NCBI RefSeq assembly: GCF_030269325.1
Contig: NZ_BSTD01000001.1
Location: 248,001 to 312,000 of the forward strand
Reading direction: 5' to 3'
Origin: Amycolatopsis sp. NBRC 101858
Lineage (GTDB): Bacteria; Actinomycetota; Actinomycetes; Mycobacteriales; Pseudonocardiaceae
Length of the DNA stretch: 64,000 nt
Made by a program: the position numbers and the translations under genes. Positions 50,399 to 59,327 of this stretch are shown one piece after another. The notes beneath the pieces were generated by a model that ran no database searches, was not told where the DNA came from, and saw nothing but the letters and a program-made list of their open reading frames with translations. The number at the start of each line of letters is the position of its first letter. Position 1 is the stretch's first letter.

Positions 50399-51179
50399 GC
50401 AGGAGTGGCGGCTCGCCAAGGAGACGTTCGTCGCCGGCGAAGACCGGCCCGCCGCCGGCCCGCTGGCCGGGGAGTTCGCCCGGCTGACGAGCCGGCTGCT
50501 CACCGCCCCCAGCGTCGAAGCCGTCCTGGAGCGCGTCCTCGAAGCGACCACGCTCATGGTGCCCTCCGCGGACCTGGCCAGCTTCACGCTGATCGGCACC
50601 GACGGGCAGTTCCACACGCCCGCGGAGACCGACGAGGTCGCCGTCGAGCTGGACCTGCTGCAGTACCGGTTCCGGGAAGGGCCGTGCGTGGAGTCCGCGG
50701 TGCCGGCCGGCCCGGCCGTGGCGATCGCGCCGGACCTGGCCGACGAGCCCCGCTGGCCGCAGTGGGCACCGGCGGCCGTCGCGCTCGGCGTGGGCGCGGT
50801 CCTCTCCACGGCGCTCATCCCGGGCGCCCCGACCGGCCGCTCCGTCGGCGCGCTCAACGTCTACTCGCGCTCGGCCGGCGGACTGGACGAAGCCGACCGC
50901 GACGTGTTGCTGCTGCTGGCCACGCACGCATCACTGGCCGTCGGGGCGACCGACGCGGTGACCCGCAGCGAGCTGCAGGCGGCCCACCTGCGGCGGGCGA
51001 TCGACAGCCGGGACGTGATCGGCCAGGCCAAGGGCATCATCATGGCCCGCCGCGGAGTCTCGGCGGACGAGGCGTTCGACGTCCTGCGGCGCACGTCCCA
51101 GGACCTGAACGTCAAGCTGGCCGAGCTGGCCAGGACGCTGGCCGAGCGCCACCGGGAGATCGATCTCCCGGCGGGCTGA
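50388..51179 (+). CDS. GAF and ANTAR domain RNA-binding antiterminator
   Basis: A 263-residue protein, GTG start inside the STAS gene. A GAF sensor spans about 35-180 (SVEAVLERVLEATTLMVPSADLASFTLI, FREGPCVESAV, VGALNVYSRSAGGLDEADRDVLLLLATHASLA). A C-terminal ANTAR domain spans about 195-250 (IDSRDVIGQAKGIIMARRGVSADEAFDVLRRTSQDLNVKLAELA). ANTAR binds paired hairpins in mRNA and prevents termination. GAF plus ANTAR pairs with STAS proteins are common signal outputs in actinobacteria; the ligand of the GAF is unknown. Confidence 0.92.
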   Translation: MPDEQEWRLAKETFVAGEDRPAAGPLAGEFARLTSRLLTAPSVEAVLERVLEATTLMVPSADLASFTLIGTDGQFHTPAETDEVAVELDLLQYRFREGPCVESAVPAGPAVAIAPDLADEPRWPQWAPAAVALGVGAVLSTALIPGAPTGRSVGALNVYSRSAGGLDEADRDVLLLLATHASLAVGATDAVTRSELQAAHLRRAIDSRDVIGQAKGIIMARRGVSADEAFDVLRRTSQDLNVKLAELARTLAERHREIDLPAG

Positions 51180-51199
51180 CGTCATCACGACCGACGGTG

Positions 51200-51389
51200 A
51201 TGCGCACCGGCCCGTTCCGCGAGCCGGACGCTTCGCCCAGCAGGCCTTCGGCGGCCCCGGCACCTGGTCGAAGCCGGCCGCGATGCCGATGGACGCCGAC
51301 CGTGCCGGCGACCGGTCGCCGAGAAGGCCGAGCCGCGCCGCATCGAGATCACCGGCGAGGACGCCGGCCGGAAGCGGATCAAGGCCTGA
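51200..51389 (+). pseudogene. Decayed hsp20 small heat-shock protein gene
   Basis: From ATG 51200, the frame reads MRTGPFREPD; after a one-base frame change, RFAQQAFGGPGTWSKPAAMPMDADRAGD follows, which is the N-terminus of actinobacterial Hsp20 proteins (R-x-DPFRE-x-DR-x-x-QQ-x-FG, then A-x-MPMDA-x-R-x-GD). A further frame change gives PVAEKAEPRRIEITGED and RKRIKA with TGA at 51389, the Hsp20 C-terminal end. The alpha-crystallin core of roughly 75 residues is deleted. It is non-functional. Confidence 0.75.
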
Positions 51390-51419
51390 GGTGCTCGTCC
51401 GCCGATGCAGCCTCGATCG

Positions 51420-51713
51420 TCAGTCGAGGCCTTCGATGATGCGGAAGTCGCGCTCGACGCCGTCGGCCAGTGCGGCCAGCGCCTCCTGGTAAGCCTCGCT
51501 CGCACGTGCGGCGACCGCCTGCTCGAAGCTGTCGAACTCGATCAGGATGGTGCGCTCGGCGATTCCGGCGTCGTGGGCGACGACCCGGCCGTCGCGGGCG
51601 AGCAGCCGTCCGCCCGCGGCCCTGACCGCCGGACCGGCCAGCTTGTTGTAGGCAGCCAGCTTCTCGGGGTCCGAAATGGTGCGGTAGACGCTGACCCAGT
51701 AGCCCTTGGGCAT
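51420..51713 (-). CDS. DUF1330 family protein
   Basis: A 97-residue dimeric alpha-beta barrel protein: MPKGYWVSVYRTISDPEKLAAYNKLAGPAVRAAGGRLLARDG is the DUF1330 signature (K-GYW-x-x-x, AYNKLAGPA), and ILIEFDSFEQAVAARASEAYQEAL completes the fold. GGAGG stands five bases before the ATG. Function is unknown; a role in small-molecule handling is assumed for the family. The STAS gene lies 37 bp upstream on the same strand, so they may be co-transcribed. Confidence 0.9.
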   Translation of the reverse strand: MPKGYWVSVYRTISDPEKLAAYNKLAGPAVRAAGGRLLARDGRVVAHDAGIAERTILIEFDSFEQAVAARASEAYQEALAALADGVERDFRIIEGLD

Positions 51714-51750
51714 GGAACCTCCAATGTGGGGATGAGTGCATCGAACGGGC

Positions 51751-52116
51751 TCACCGCCCGGGCTGCCGCCGGATCCACGCGCGGGCGTCGTCCACCGTGG
51801 CGTGCAGCGCGACGGCCTCGTCCAGCTGGCTGAGGCGCACCACGCGCACCACCGGGTAGTGGGCGGCGACCAGCGCGAGCGGCATGCCGGCGTCCGCCGT
51901 CTCCGCGACCAGCTCCGCCAGCACCTGCAGGCCCGCCGAGCCGCAGAAGCCGACGTCGCCCAGGTCGACGATGAGCGCCTCCGGCCGGTCGGCCAGCACC
52001 GCCCCGGCCCGCGCGCGCAGCACCGGCGCCGTCTCCAGGTCCAGGTCGCCGTCGGCCGCCACGACGACGGCTTCGGGCACCGTGCGTACCCGCACCGCCA
52101 GCTTGTCGGCCACCAC
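51751..52116 (-). CDS. STAS-domain anti-sigma factor antagonist
   Basis: A 121-residue STAS protein with double GTG start after GGGAGGAG. VRTVPEAVVVAADGDLDLETAPVLRARA, then ALIVDLGDVGFCGSAGLQVLAELV, where the phosphorylatable Ser is the one in FCGSAGL. It is of the same family as 50009-50398 but only moderately similar. It is oriented with the DUF1330 gene. The window thus encodes three STAS-type regulators, counting the fused one at 22321, without a recognisable target sigma factor. Confidence 0.9.
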   Translation of the reverse strand: MVADKLAVRVRTVPEAVVVAADGDLDLETAPVLRARAGAVLADRPEALIVDLGDVGFCGSAGLQVLAELVAETADAGMPLALVAAHYPVVRVVRLSQLDEAVALHATVDDARAWIRRQPGR

Positions 52117-52278
52117 GTCTCCTCCCGCCGGTGCCCGACCTTAAGGGGCCCGCATCGTTTTGTCAGCGATTCGGCGCGCCGGAGCCGAGCGGCGCCGCCG
52201 ACCGGCCACCTGCGCCGCCGGGCCCCACCGGCGTCGGGCATTCTGTGCCCCTGACTGTCCAGGGACGAGGGGACGAGG

Positions 52279-54261
52279 ATGGGTGCTTCACCCGAGGTGA
52301 CCGTACCGGCGAGCGTCGACAGCCCGGTACCGCCGAAGCCGCCGGCCTCCGGGGTGGCCCGCTGGCTGCTGGAGCACCGGGTCGCGCCGGTCGGCCGCCA
52401 GGGCGGCGAGGACCACGGCACGCCGCAGGCCTGGTGGAAGGTCATGTGCCTGACCGGCGTCGACTACTTCTCCACCCTCTCCTACCTGCCCGGCATCGCC
52501 GCGCTCGCCGCCGGGGCGCTCTCCCCGCTGGCGACGCTGCTGATCGTCGCGCTGACGCTGCTCGGCATGCTGCCGATGTACCGCCGCGTCGCCCGCGAAA
52601 GCCCGCACGGGCAGGGCTCGGTGGCGATGCTGGAGGACCTGCTGCCGTTCTGGCGCGGGAAGCTCTTCGTCCTCACCCTGCTCGGGTTCGTCGCGACGTC
52701 GTGGATCATCACGATCACGCTGTCCTCGGCGGACGCCACCGTGCACATGCTGGAGAACCCGTACCTGCCGGGCTTCCTGCACGGCCACGCCGTGCTCATC
52801 ACCGTCGTCCTGCTGCTGATCCTCGGCGGGGTGTTCCTGCTGGGCTTCAGCGAGGCGGTCGGCGTCGCCATCCCGCTCGTCGCCGTTTTCCTGCTGCTCA
52901 ACGCCGTGGTCACCGTCGTCAGCCTGGTGGACCTGCTCGGCGACTCCGCGGACCTCTCCCGCTGGACCGACGCGCTGACCGCGGGCGGCGGCGGGTTCAC
53001 CGGCGTCATCGGGCCCGCCGTGATCGCGTTCCCGCTGCTGGTGCTGGGCCTGTCGGGCTTCGAAACCGGCGTCAGCATGATGCCGCTGGTCGCCGCGGAC
53101 GGGAAGACCGCCGAAGAGCGGATGGAGTCGCGGGTCCGCAACACGCGCAAGCTGCTGACCGTCGCCGCGCTGATCATGTCGGTGTTCCTGATCGCGACCA
53201 GCTTCATCACGACCGTGCTGATCCCGGCGGACGCGTTCAAGGAAGGCGGCGAGGCCAACGGCCGCGCCATGGCCTACCTCGCCCACCACGAGCTGGGCGA
53301 GATCTTCGGCACCGCCTACGACATCAGCAGCGTCCTGATCCTGTGGTTCGCCGGCGCGTCGGCGATGGCCGGGCTGATCAACATCGTCCCGCGGTACCTG
53401 CCCTCCTACGGCATGGCGCCGGAGTGGGGCCGCGCGGTGCGGCCGGTGGTGATCGTCTACACGGTGATCAGCATCCTGATCACCGTCGCGTTCGGCGCCG
53501 ACGTCAACGCGCAGGCCGGCGCGTACGCGACCGGGATCCTCGCGATGATGGTCTCGGGTGCCGTCGCGGTGACCATCTCGGCGATCCGGCACAGCCAGCG
53601 CGGCGCGGCGATCGGGTTCGGCGTCCTGACGCTGGTGCTGCTGTACGCGCTCGTCGAGAACGTCATCGAAAAGCCGGACGGCATCGCGATCTCGGCCCTG
53701 TTCATCCTCGGGATCATCGTGGTGTCCCTGGTTTCGCGGGTTTCGCGGACGACGGAGCTGCGTGCCGAGCGCATCGAGTTCGACGAGGAAGCACGCCGGT
53801 TCATCACCGATTCGCTGGCCCACGACGGCAAGCTGCACATCATCGCGAACAAGCGCCAGGGCGGCGACGAAGCCGAGTACTCGGCCAAGGAAGCCGAACA
53901 GCGCTCGCTGAACCCGGTCCCCGGCGCCGCCGACGTGATCTTCCTCGAGATCGACGTGGTGGACCCGTCGGAGTTCGCCAACGTGCTCAAGGTGCGCGGC
54001 GTGGACATCGACGGGTACCGGATCCTCCGCGCGGACAGCCCCGCGGCACCGAACGCGATCGCCGCGGTCCTGCTCGCCCTGCGCGACGTCACGGGCGTCC
54101 GGCCGCAGTGCCACTTCGAGTGGGCGGAGGGAAACCCGCTCGGGCACCTGTTCCGCTACCTGATCCTGGGCCGCGGCGACACGGCACCGGTGGTCCGGGA
54201 GATCATCCGCAGCACGGAGAAGGACCCGGCCCGCCGGCCGGGCATACACGTGGGCGGCTGA
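52279..54261 (+). CDS. APC-superfamily amino acid permease with cytosolic domain
   Basis: A 660-residue transporter. After a 50-residue polar N-terminus, twelve hydrophobic segments run from about residue 58 ([19 protein letters not shown]) to 475. Unwound helix motifs [20 protein letters not shown] (about 262-273) and the loop [19 protein letters not shown] are of the APC fold. The last 170 residues are soluble ([31 protein letters not shown] to [23 protein letters not shown]), as in some regulated permeases. The substrate is unknown. GAGGGGACGAGG precedes the ATG. Confidence 0.88.
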   Translation: MGASPEVTVPASVDSPVPPKPPASGVARWLLEHRVAPVGRQGGEDHGTPQAWWKVMCLTGVDYFSTLSYLPGIAALAAGALSPLATLLIVALTLLGMLPMYRRVARESPHGQGSVAMLEDLLPFWRGKLFVLTLLGFVATSWIITITLSSADATVHMLENPYLPGFLHGHAVLITVVLLLILGGVFLLGFSEAVGVAIPLVAVFLLLNAVVTVVSLVDLLGDSADLSRWTDALTAGGGGFTGVIGPAVIAFPLLVLGLSGFETGVSMMPLVAADGKTAEERMESRVRNTRKLLTVAALIMSVFLIATSFITTVLIPADAFKEGGEANGRAMAYLAHHELGEIFGTAYDISSVLILWFAGASAMAGLINIVPRYLPSYGMAPEWGRAVRPVVIVYTVISILITVAFGADVNAQAGAYATGILAMMVSGAVAVTISAIRHSQRGAAIGFGVLTLVLLYALVENVIEKPDGIAISALFILGIIVVSLVSRVSRTTELRAERIEFDEEARRFITDSLAHDGKLHIIANKRQGGDEAEYSAKEAEQRSLNPVPGAADVIFLEIDVVDPSEFANVLKVRGVDIDGYRILRADSPAAPNAIAAVLLALRDVTGVRPQCHFEWAEGNPLGHLFRYLILGRGDTAPVVREIIRSTEKDPARRPGIHVGG

Positions 54262-54355
54262 CCCGGGAGTTCACGCGGAACCCGTGCGCCGGCCCGGTCG
54301 TCGTGATACCCGGGCACGGCGCGTACCCGCAGGGTCGCGCCGCGCCCGGGTGCCC

Positions 54356-55285
54356 TCATCTGGAAGGCGAGTGCTCGCCACCAGGTGCGGCCGCTTGCAT
54401 GACCCAGACGCGCAGAGCGTAGCCGAGCCGCTCCTTCAGCCGCAGGACCTTTCCGACGACGATCGCGGTGGCCATCGCTGTGGTGATCACCGACGAGATG
54501 GCGGTCGGATCGACGACCAGGGCAATCCCGCCGAGCAGTACCACGACAACGGACCCGGCCAGATCTCGGCGCGACGTCGCCGATGCCTCCGGTTTGGACA
54601 ACCGCGATCTGGCCGGAGCTCGGCGCGAGATCGCCGGCACTTCGGGACTGCACAGCCGGATTTCGGATGAACTCCTGGCTGTTACGGCCGCTCGGTTCTG
54701 TGTACCGGACGCCGCATCCGCCGGCGAGGGGACGCTGGGCCGACCGGCCGGCAACGTCGTCGCGACCTTGTAGCGCCCGCGGTCGGCGTCGAGCCGACGC
54801 CACTGGATCAGCACGAAATCGACCTGCCGGCAATGGAGGCGACAGGCAGTCAAGAACGCCCGAACCTGGGCTTCCTTACGTGGCAACGAGTTCCGTTTCG
54901 GATCGATCAGGTAGTACGTCTGCGAGCGTGGAATTCCCGACTTCGCCGCGGTCTGTCCCGCGGTCAGCCCGGCGGACGCCATGCACCGGGCCAGTAGCCG
55001 GGCCAAGTCCACCGGACTGTCGACGATCAGCTCGTCCTGAGGCAGGAGCAAGGTTCCGACGCCACCGTGGATGACCGCCTGGCTCGCCGACGCCGGCTGG
55101 CCCGGGTGCCTGCCGCGGTGCGCGGCTGAACCGGCCGCTGACTTGCGCGGAGGCGCGCTGGTCAGGACGGTGACGATCCTGCCCCGTCCGCCCGTGTTGT
55201 CGAGATCGTTGATCGCGTTGGCGAGCCGTTCGTCCGCGAACTGCTTCTTCTCTCGTATTCCGCGGCCGTCGTGAGCGGCCGTCAT
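54356..55285 (-). CDS. HTH protein with two C-terminal membrane helices
   Basis: A 309-residue protein whose ATG shares a base with the upstream stop (TGATG). Residues about 90-160 form an XRE-like helix-turn-helix (LARLLARCMASAGLTAGQTAAKSGIPRSQTYYLIDPKRNSLPRKEAQVRAFLTAC). After a disordered middle, residues about 243-280 hold a membrane hairpin (SVVVVLLGGIALVVDPTAISSVITTAMATAIVVGKVL). A membrane-bound DNA-binding protein would be consistent. I do not recognise the family. It is coupled to the small membrane protein upstream; codon bias is weaker than in housekeeping neighbours. Confidence 0.7.
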   Translation of the reverse strand: MTAAHDGRGIREKKQFADERLANAINDLDNTGGRGRIVTVLTSAPPRKSAAGSAAHRGRHPGQPASASQAVIHGGVGTLLLPQDELIVDSPVDLARLLARCMASAGLTAGQTAAKSGIPRSQTYYLIDPKRNSLPRKEAQVRAFLTACRLHCRQVDFVLIQWRRLDADRGRYKVATTLPAGRPSVPSPADAASGTQNRAAVTARSSSEIRLCSPEVPAISRRAPARSRLSKPEASATSRRDLAGSVVVVLLGGIALVVDPTAISSVITTAMATAIVVGKVLRLKERLGYALRVWVMQAAAPGGEHSPSR

Positions 55286-55536
55286 CAGCCTGCCGCCTTG
55301 CCGGCGAGCCTGCGCACGACGGCCGGCACCGTGCCGATGCCCAGCACCAGCGCCGTGCTTCCGCCCGCGGCTTCGAGCGCAGTGACCAGGGACTGGTGCT
55401 GGCACAACATCCAGCCGACGAAGCCCAGCTCGACGGCTAGGGCGAGCACCTGGGGAATCGACCAAGGCGTCCGGCCAGGACCGGGCTCGTCGGCTGCGGA
55501 CACCACAGCGGTGGTCGGCGGAGGGTATGAGGACAT
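55285..55536 (-). CDS. Small membrane protein of unknown function
   Basis: An 83-residue protein with two hydrophobic segments (IPQVLALAVELGFVGWML at about 28-45 and GSTALVLGIGTVPAVVRRLAG at about 58-78). Its TGA overlaps the start of the membrane-HTH gene by one base, so the two are made together and may form a complex. GGGAAAGAAG precedes the ATG. It is unlike any family I know. Confidence 0.6.
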   Translation of the reverse strand: MSSYPPPTTAVVSAADEPGPGRTPWSIPQVLALAVELGFVGWMLCQHQSLVTALEAAGGSTALVLGIGTVPAVVRRLAGKAAG

Positions 55537-56123
55537 GCTTCTTTCCCATCATGGACTTTCGGCGCCGCCCGGGTGTGCCGGGCGGCGTTCTGCGAGGTGA
55601 CCGGCCGGAGACTGTGGTCTCAGGTCGCCGCCGCCGGGATTGCCGTCCCGTCAGGCGGGGAGCTTCCGCGTGCACACCACGCGATCGGAAGTGCCTGGCC
55701 GACATCCTTGCACGAGGCCGCGGCCGGCGGGTGCCCCGAAGACGGTAATCGACGTGAAAAAGTCTTGTACAGCAGGGAATCCGTCCAACTTGACGGCCGA
55801 TTTGGACAGTGAATACTCGAGCCGCGAATAGCGCGAGAGGGCGGCAACCCGGCAGGTCGGGCCATATCGCCGCAGGTAGGCACCCGTTCCACCTGTCCAA
55901 CTCGAGCAGGTCCTCCTCGCGGCGAGGCGGTATGTTCGAGTCGTGTCGTGTCCGGTGTCGTCCGGTGCGGCACGGCCCTGGGCTTGCTGCTGTGACCGGC
56001 CGGAGCACCAGGGAACCGACGGGAGGCGCCGTTGCCGCGGCGGCCCGTCGCCGGCTCGCCCGGCTCGCCCGTCGCCGGGCTGAGCCGGGCGAGTTCACCG
56101 GCCGCACACTTGCCGCCACAGGT
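55537..56123. other. 587-bp intergenic region with hairpin and GTCCAA half-sites
   Basis: No supported gene. A perfect 10-bp stem (CGCCGCCCGG with 5-nt loop, 55563-55587) lies just upstream of the small membrane gene. GTCCAACT occurs at 55783 and 55895, and an inverted TTTGGACA at 55801, so 55783-55808 is a spaced inverted repeat. A related TGTCCGACT occurs at 57354 upstream of the next HTH gene. Confidence 0.45.
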
Positions 56124-57071
56124 TCACGCGATGCCGCGCAGGATTCGCTGCGCACGAGCGAGACCTGAAGCTTCGGGCGATCCTTCTGCGATCGCGGCCT
56201 GGGTGGCGCGAGCCAACTCTTCCAAGACGGCGTCGCACACCGGTGGGCAACCACTCGCGCGTCCGGCGACGAGTACCGGCGCGTTTTCCGGACGCACCCG
56301 CAGCACACGCCGCCAGACCTGCAACGCCTCCGCCACGCGCCGCTGCACCGTGGCTCCGTCCGCGTCACGGCCGCTGACCTGACTGATCAACACGATGAGC
56401 AGCACCTCCAGCGTCCGCTCGTTCTTCGGCACAGTGCCCCGGCCGAACGCGTCGGACAGCGTGCTGCGGCAACTGACCGCGGTCTTGTCGTACTCCTTGG
56501 TCGCCTTCTCCAACTGTCGCAGTGTCAGGCCGGAATCGGCGATCAAGGTCTTCAGGTAGGTCGCGAACTGAGCCTGGGTACCGATTTCCTGCAGCTCCGG
56601 CGGGAGCCCCAGTCCCGAAGTGGGCAGCCGCAACCGCGGCACGGTCGGCTGGTCCACCGCGTTCCGGCCGGCCGGACGACGGCCGGCCGGTGCCGGAGGT
56701 TCCGGACGAGCCGAAGGCACCGTGGGCACGGTGAGGGCGAGGTCGATGCGAGCCGGATCGAGTCGGTCGCCGGTGACGCCCAGGCCACCGGAATCGACAG
56801 CGTCGCGAGCGAGCACAGCCCGGACGTAGAGCACGAACATCCGGGCGACGGCGTCGTCGCCACCACGGCAGGCCCGCACGACGGCGACATAGATCTCCGG
56901 CGCGAGCAACACCGTGGCCTCGGGATCCCAGGCCAGGGACAACACCTGTTCGGGTACGTCGGGCAGGGCGGCCATGATCTCGACCCGGTGCCGCTCCACC
57001 GGATACCCGGCGATCAGCAGGTGCAGGCGGCGCAGCAGGTCCCGCGCCGCGAACTCGGGGTCCGCGATCAC
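56124..57071 (-). CDS. HTH protein of unknown function
   Basis: I take GTG 57071 (315 residues) because good codon bias begins there; an ATG at 57353 would add 94 poorly coding residues. The N-terminal 90 residues are helical (EFAARDLLRRLHLLIAGYPVERHRVEIMAALPD). A Pro/Arg linker follows, then a helix-turn-helix near 185-250 (FATYLKTLIADSGLTLRQLEKATKEYDKTAVSCRSTLSDAFGRGTVPKNERTLEVLLIVLI) and a helical C-terminus ending ARAQRILRGIA. This resembles HTH domains that stand in front of actinobacterial conflict or signalling proteins, but I cannot name a family. Confidence 0.6.
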   Translation of the reverse strand: MIADPEFAARDLLRRLHLLIAGYPVERHRVEIMAALPDVPEQVLSLAWDPEATVLLAPEIYVAVVRACRGGDDAVARMFVLYVRAVLARDAVDSGGLGVTGDRLDPARIDLALTVPTVPSARPEPPAPAGRRPAGRNAVDQPTVPRLRLPTSGLGLPPELQEIGTQAQFATYLKTLIADSGLTLRQLEKATKEYDKTAVSCRSTLSDAFGRGTVPKNERTLEVLLIVLISQVSGRDADGATVQRRVAEALQVWRRVLRVRPENAPVLVAGRASGCPPVCDAVLEELARATQAAIAEGSPEASGLARAQRILRGIA

Positions 57072-57686
57072 GGCAGGTGTCCCACCACCCGCTCGGCCGC
57101 ACGAACGCTGTTTCTGCACCGCCGGCCGACCGGCAGCGGGTATCGCAACAACGAGCACATCTTCATGGAGATCCTCAACTGATTCCTGCACGCCCAGACG
57201 GGACGCCGACGCGGATGGGGACGGGCGAACCGGACCAGGCACCCGGTCGCGGCGGGGTGCACCGCCGTGGATGCGATGGGTCACTCGATCCAGCTCATCG
57301 ACAATCGAACACGAACGGGTCACATTTTCCAAGTCGGCCGACCGCGTTTCCATTGTCCGACTTTGTCCGGCTCGGACGGCAAGTGAAACGGCTGGTGCAA
57401 GTTACCGACCAGTTGTGTCGCGGATCACATGCCGTCTAACTTGCCCGGCCGGTCATCGCGGAGAAACCCCTGCTCAGCAACACTCCGCGCACGTGCGCGG
57501 CACAAACCCTCTGTCCGGATCTATTCCGATAAGCGGGTGATAGGTATGGCCCGACCCTTGACCAGCGGCTACATTGATCACCGAGGGAAATTCCAATCCG
57601 GAAGCAGCGATAATCGCACTTCGCCGGATCAGGAATCACGGTTTCTCGACACACCTCGACGCGGGTGGGGATCGAGTAGCCGGGCT

Positions 57687-57722
57687 CCCAGGTGATCTTC
57701 GGGTGCACGAAGATCACCTGGG
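57687..57722. repeat. Perfect 15-bp inverted repeat (hairpin)
   Basis: CCCAGGTGATCTTCG pairs without mismatch with its complement over a 6-nt loop. No T run follows, so it is not a standard terminator; a structured RNA, operator or recombination remnant are all possible. Confidence 0.7.
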
Positions 57723-57768
57723 CTCGGCGCCAGTGCCGGTCGCTCGACAGAGAACACCGGTGACCACG

Positions 57769-57804
57769 AAAGCCCGGCGAGAACCCTGGTTCCGCCGGGC
57801 TTTT
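57769..57804 (+). terminator. Intrinsic terminator in the long intergenic region
   Basis: AAAGCCCGGCG pairs with CGCCGGGCTTT over a 13-nt loop and is followed by T, giving a TTTT tail. It has no protein-coding gene upstream on its strand, so it implies an unannotated + strand transcript. Confidence 0.7.
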
Positions 57805-58204
57805 CCTCGTTCCCCCTTCGGTCAGCCGGACGATTCTCCCGCACACCGCCGGCCTTGGCAGGCCAAAGCCGGGTCCACGCCGCGTAGTCATCCGTCACCC
57901 GCTAGGTTGTCCTCCTCAACGGGGACGCCCGCCCTGCCCGACAGGTGGACGCCAGACCGGCACGTTGCACAACGTGACGCTGCGACATTCGGTCGAACCC
58001 ACCGTGGCACGACCGCAAGGCACGCCGCCCGGACCAGGTTGCGCATCGTTCGCCTGAACCAGGATCCGGCTGGCTGGAGAGGTACGAGGTTCGGAGAATC
58101 TGGAAAGGGCTCCTCTTTCACAGTCGGGACGAGCGGCAACGGGGGTTGCCGAGGGAGCGCCGTGAGTGCGAGTGAAAGGACGGGCGTTGGTGGAGGCGCA
58201 CCGT

Positions 58205-59230
58205 ATGAAGGAAGAACCCGTCGAGGACGGCCCGGCCTCACCGGTACCCCATCAGCCGCTGCGATGGCCGGCCCGACGCGGCCGGTCGGTCCTCAGTGGC
58301 CTGTCTTCGACCGATGATTTCCGGCATCGGGACAAGCTCACCCCCGCGACGCGGGTGCTGGTGCTGTACCTGGTCGTGATGCTCAGCGACGATCACGGCC
58401 GCATCACGTCCGTGGCGAGGCGGCTACATGAAACCTACGCCGGCCGGGAAGGACACTGGGCCTTCGGCAGGACAGCCGAATCACTGCGCGATTCGATGAG
58501 CAAGTGGTTGGGCAAGTCGGCGGTCCGGTGCGCCGGCTGGGACCGGATTCGCGACGCCCTGACCGTTCAGGTGCAGGTGGAGCACTTGCCGGAAGCACTT
58601 GCCGTCGCCGCCGCGCTGTACGAGCAGGCGACCGGATGCGAGATCCCGGCGGCCGACGAGATCGAGCCACGGCTTCCCGCTTGGGCGACCGAGAGCACGG
58701 TCGACGTCGGCATGATCCGCGCGAGTTCACCGGATGCCGTCGGAGGCGGCTCCGCCGCAGCCACCGGCGGCATCCAGAGCACTGAGCTCGCCCGCCTGCA
58801 GGAGAGACTCGACAACACGACGACACTGCTCCTCTCCACAGTTCGCGTTTACCGCGAGCTGGAGACCGAGAACGAGTCGCTCCGAGCGGAGGTCGCCGCC
58901 CTCCGCGGACAGGTTCATCCTCCGCAGCAGCGGCGTAGCTCCGACGAAGGCCGGCGCCACCGTGAGGTCGCCTCTCAGCTCGACCGGCTGGTCCAGCGCC
59001 AAGTGGATCTGCTCCGCGTTTACCAGTACCCGTTCCTCGACGACCACACCCTCCGCAGCATGATCTTCGAGCAGATCGCTCCCGGGCGCCCGCAGCAATG
59101 GGAATTCCGCAACGACGTCGAATGGCTGGAACGACCGGACCCGGCCTCGCCTGCCGGCACCGAACGAGTCGTCAGCCGGCGACCAGCTGCGCCGACGCGG
59201 AACGGGCGGTCGTCACGTCGTCCGGGGTGA
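58205..59230 (+). CDS. Helical/coiled-coil regulator-like protein of unknown function
   Basis: A 341-residue protein, ATG 58205 with GGTGGAGG upstream. Residues about 45-135 look like a helix-turn-helix domain (LTPATRVLVLYLVVMLSDDHGRITSVARRLHETYAG, then SKWLGKSAVRCAGWDRIRDAL). Residues about 195-275 form a coiled coil (STELARLQERLDNTTTLLLSTVRVYRELETENESLRAEVAALRG, then REVASQLDRLVQRQVDLLRVYQYPFLDDHTLRSMIF). The SAVRC segment recalls TAVSC in the HTH protein at 56124. No family recognised; it probably belongs with the two HTH genes to the left. Confidence 0.6.
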   Translation: MKEEPVEDGPASPVPHQPLRWPARRGRSVLSGLSSTDDFRHRDKLTPATRVLVLYLVVMLSDDHGRITSVARRLHETYAGREGHWAFGRTAESLRDSMSKWLGKSAVRCAGWDRIRDALTVQVQVEHLPEALAVAAALYEQATGCEIPAADEIEPRLPAWATESTVDVGMIRASSPDAVGGGSAAATGGIQSTELARLQERLDNTTTLLLSTVRVYRELETENESLRAEVAALRGQVHPPQQRRSSDEGRRHREVASQLDRLVQRQVDLLRVYQYPFLDDHTLRSMIFEQIAPGRPQQWEFRNDVEWLERPDPASPAGTERVVSRRPAAPTRNGRSSRRPG

Positions 59231-59327
59231 GGTCGTTCCGCTGATCACGGCTCCTCGGGACCGCTTTACACCGAGAGTTCTTCGGGAACCCGTGCGCCGG
59301 TCACCCCGGCTGGGTACGTTGCTTCGC

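Larger units (their letters stand above)
57072..58204. other. 1.1-kb intergenic region, possible small RNA or attenuator
   Basis: No convincing gene. It contains GTCCG repeats near 57354-57375, a perfect 15-bp hairpin (57687-57722) and a T-tailed hairpin (57769-57804) on the + strand. Upstream of both, A+T content is higher than elsewhere in the window (57290-57660). A minus-strand frame (VIFVHPKITWEPGYSIPTRVEV) covers the hairpin but has no start with a ribosome-binding site. The + strand may encode a short RNA ending at 57804. Confidence 0.4.

Noticed and set aside
52288..54249. 653-codon minus-strand frame opposite the permease
   Set aside because: Composition is Arg/Asp/Gln repeats without motifs; the + strand encodes a normal APC transporter.
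55620..55973. 117-codon minus-strand frame in the 55.5-56.1 kb gap
   Set aside because: Low-quality composition (Pro/Ser/Arg), no ribosome-binding site, no family resemblance.
57436..57891. 151-codon minus-strand frame across the hairpins
   Set aside because: Part of it (VIFVHPKITWEPGYSIPTRVEV) looks protein-like, but it crosses a perfect hairpin and a terminator, and has mixed codon bias and no convincing start.
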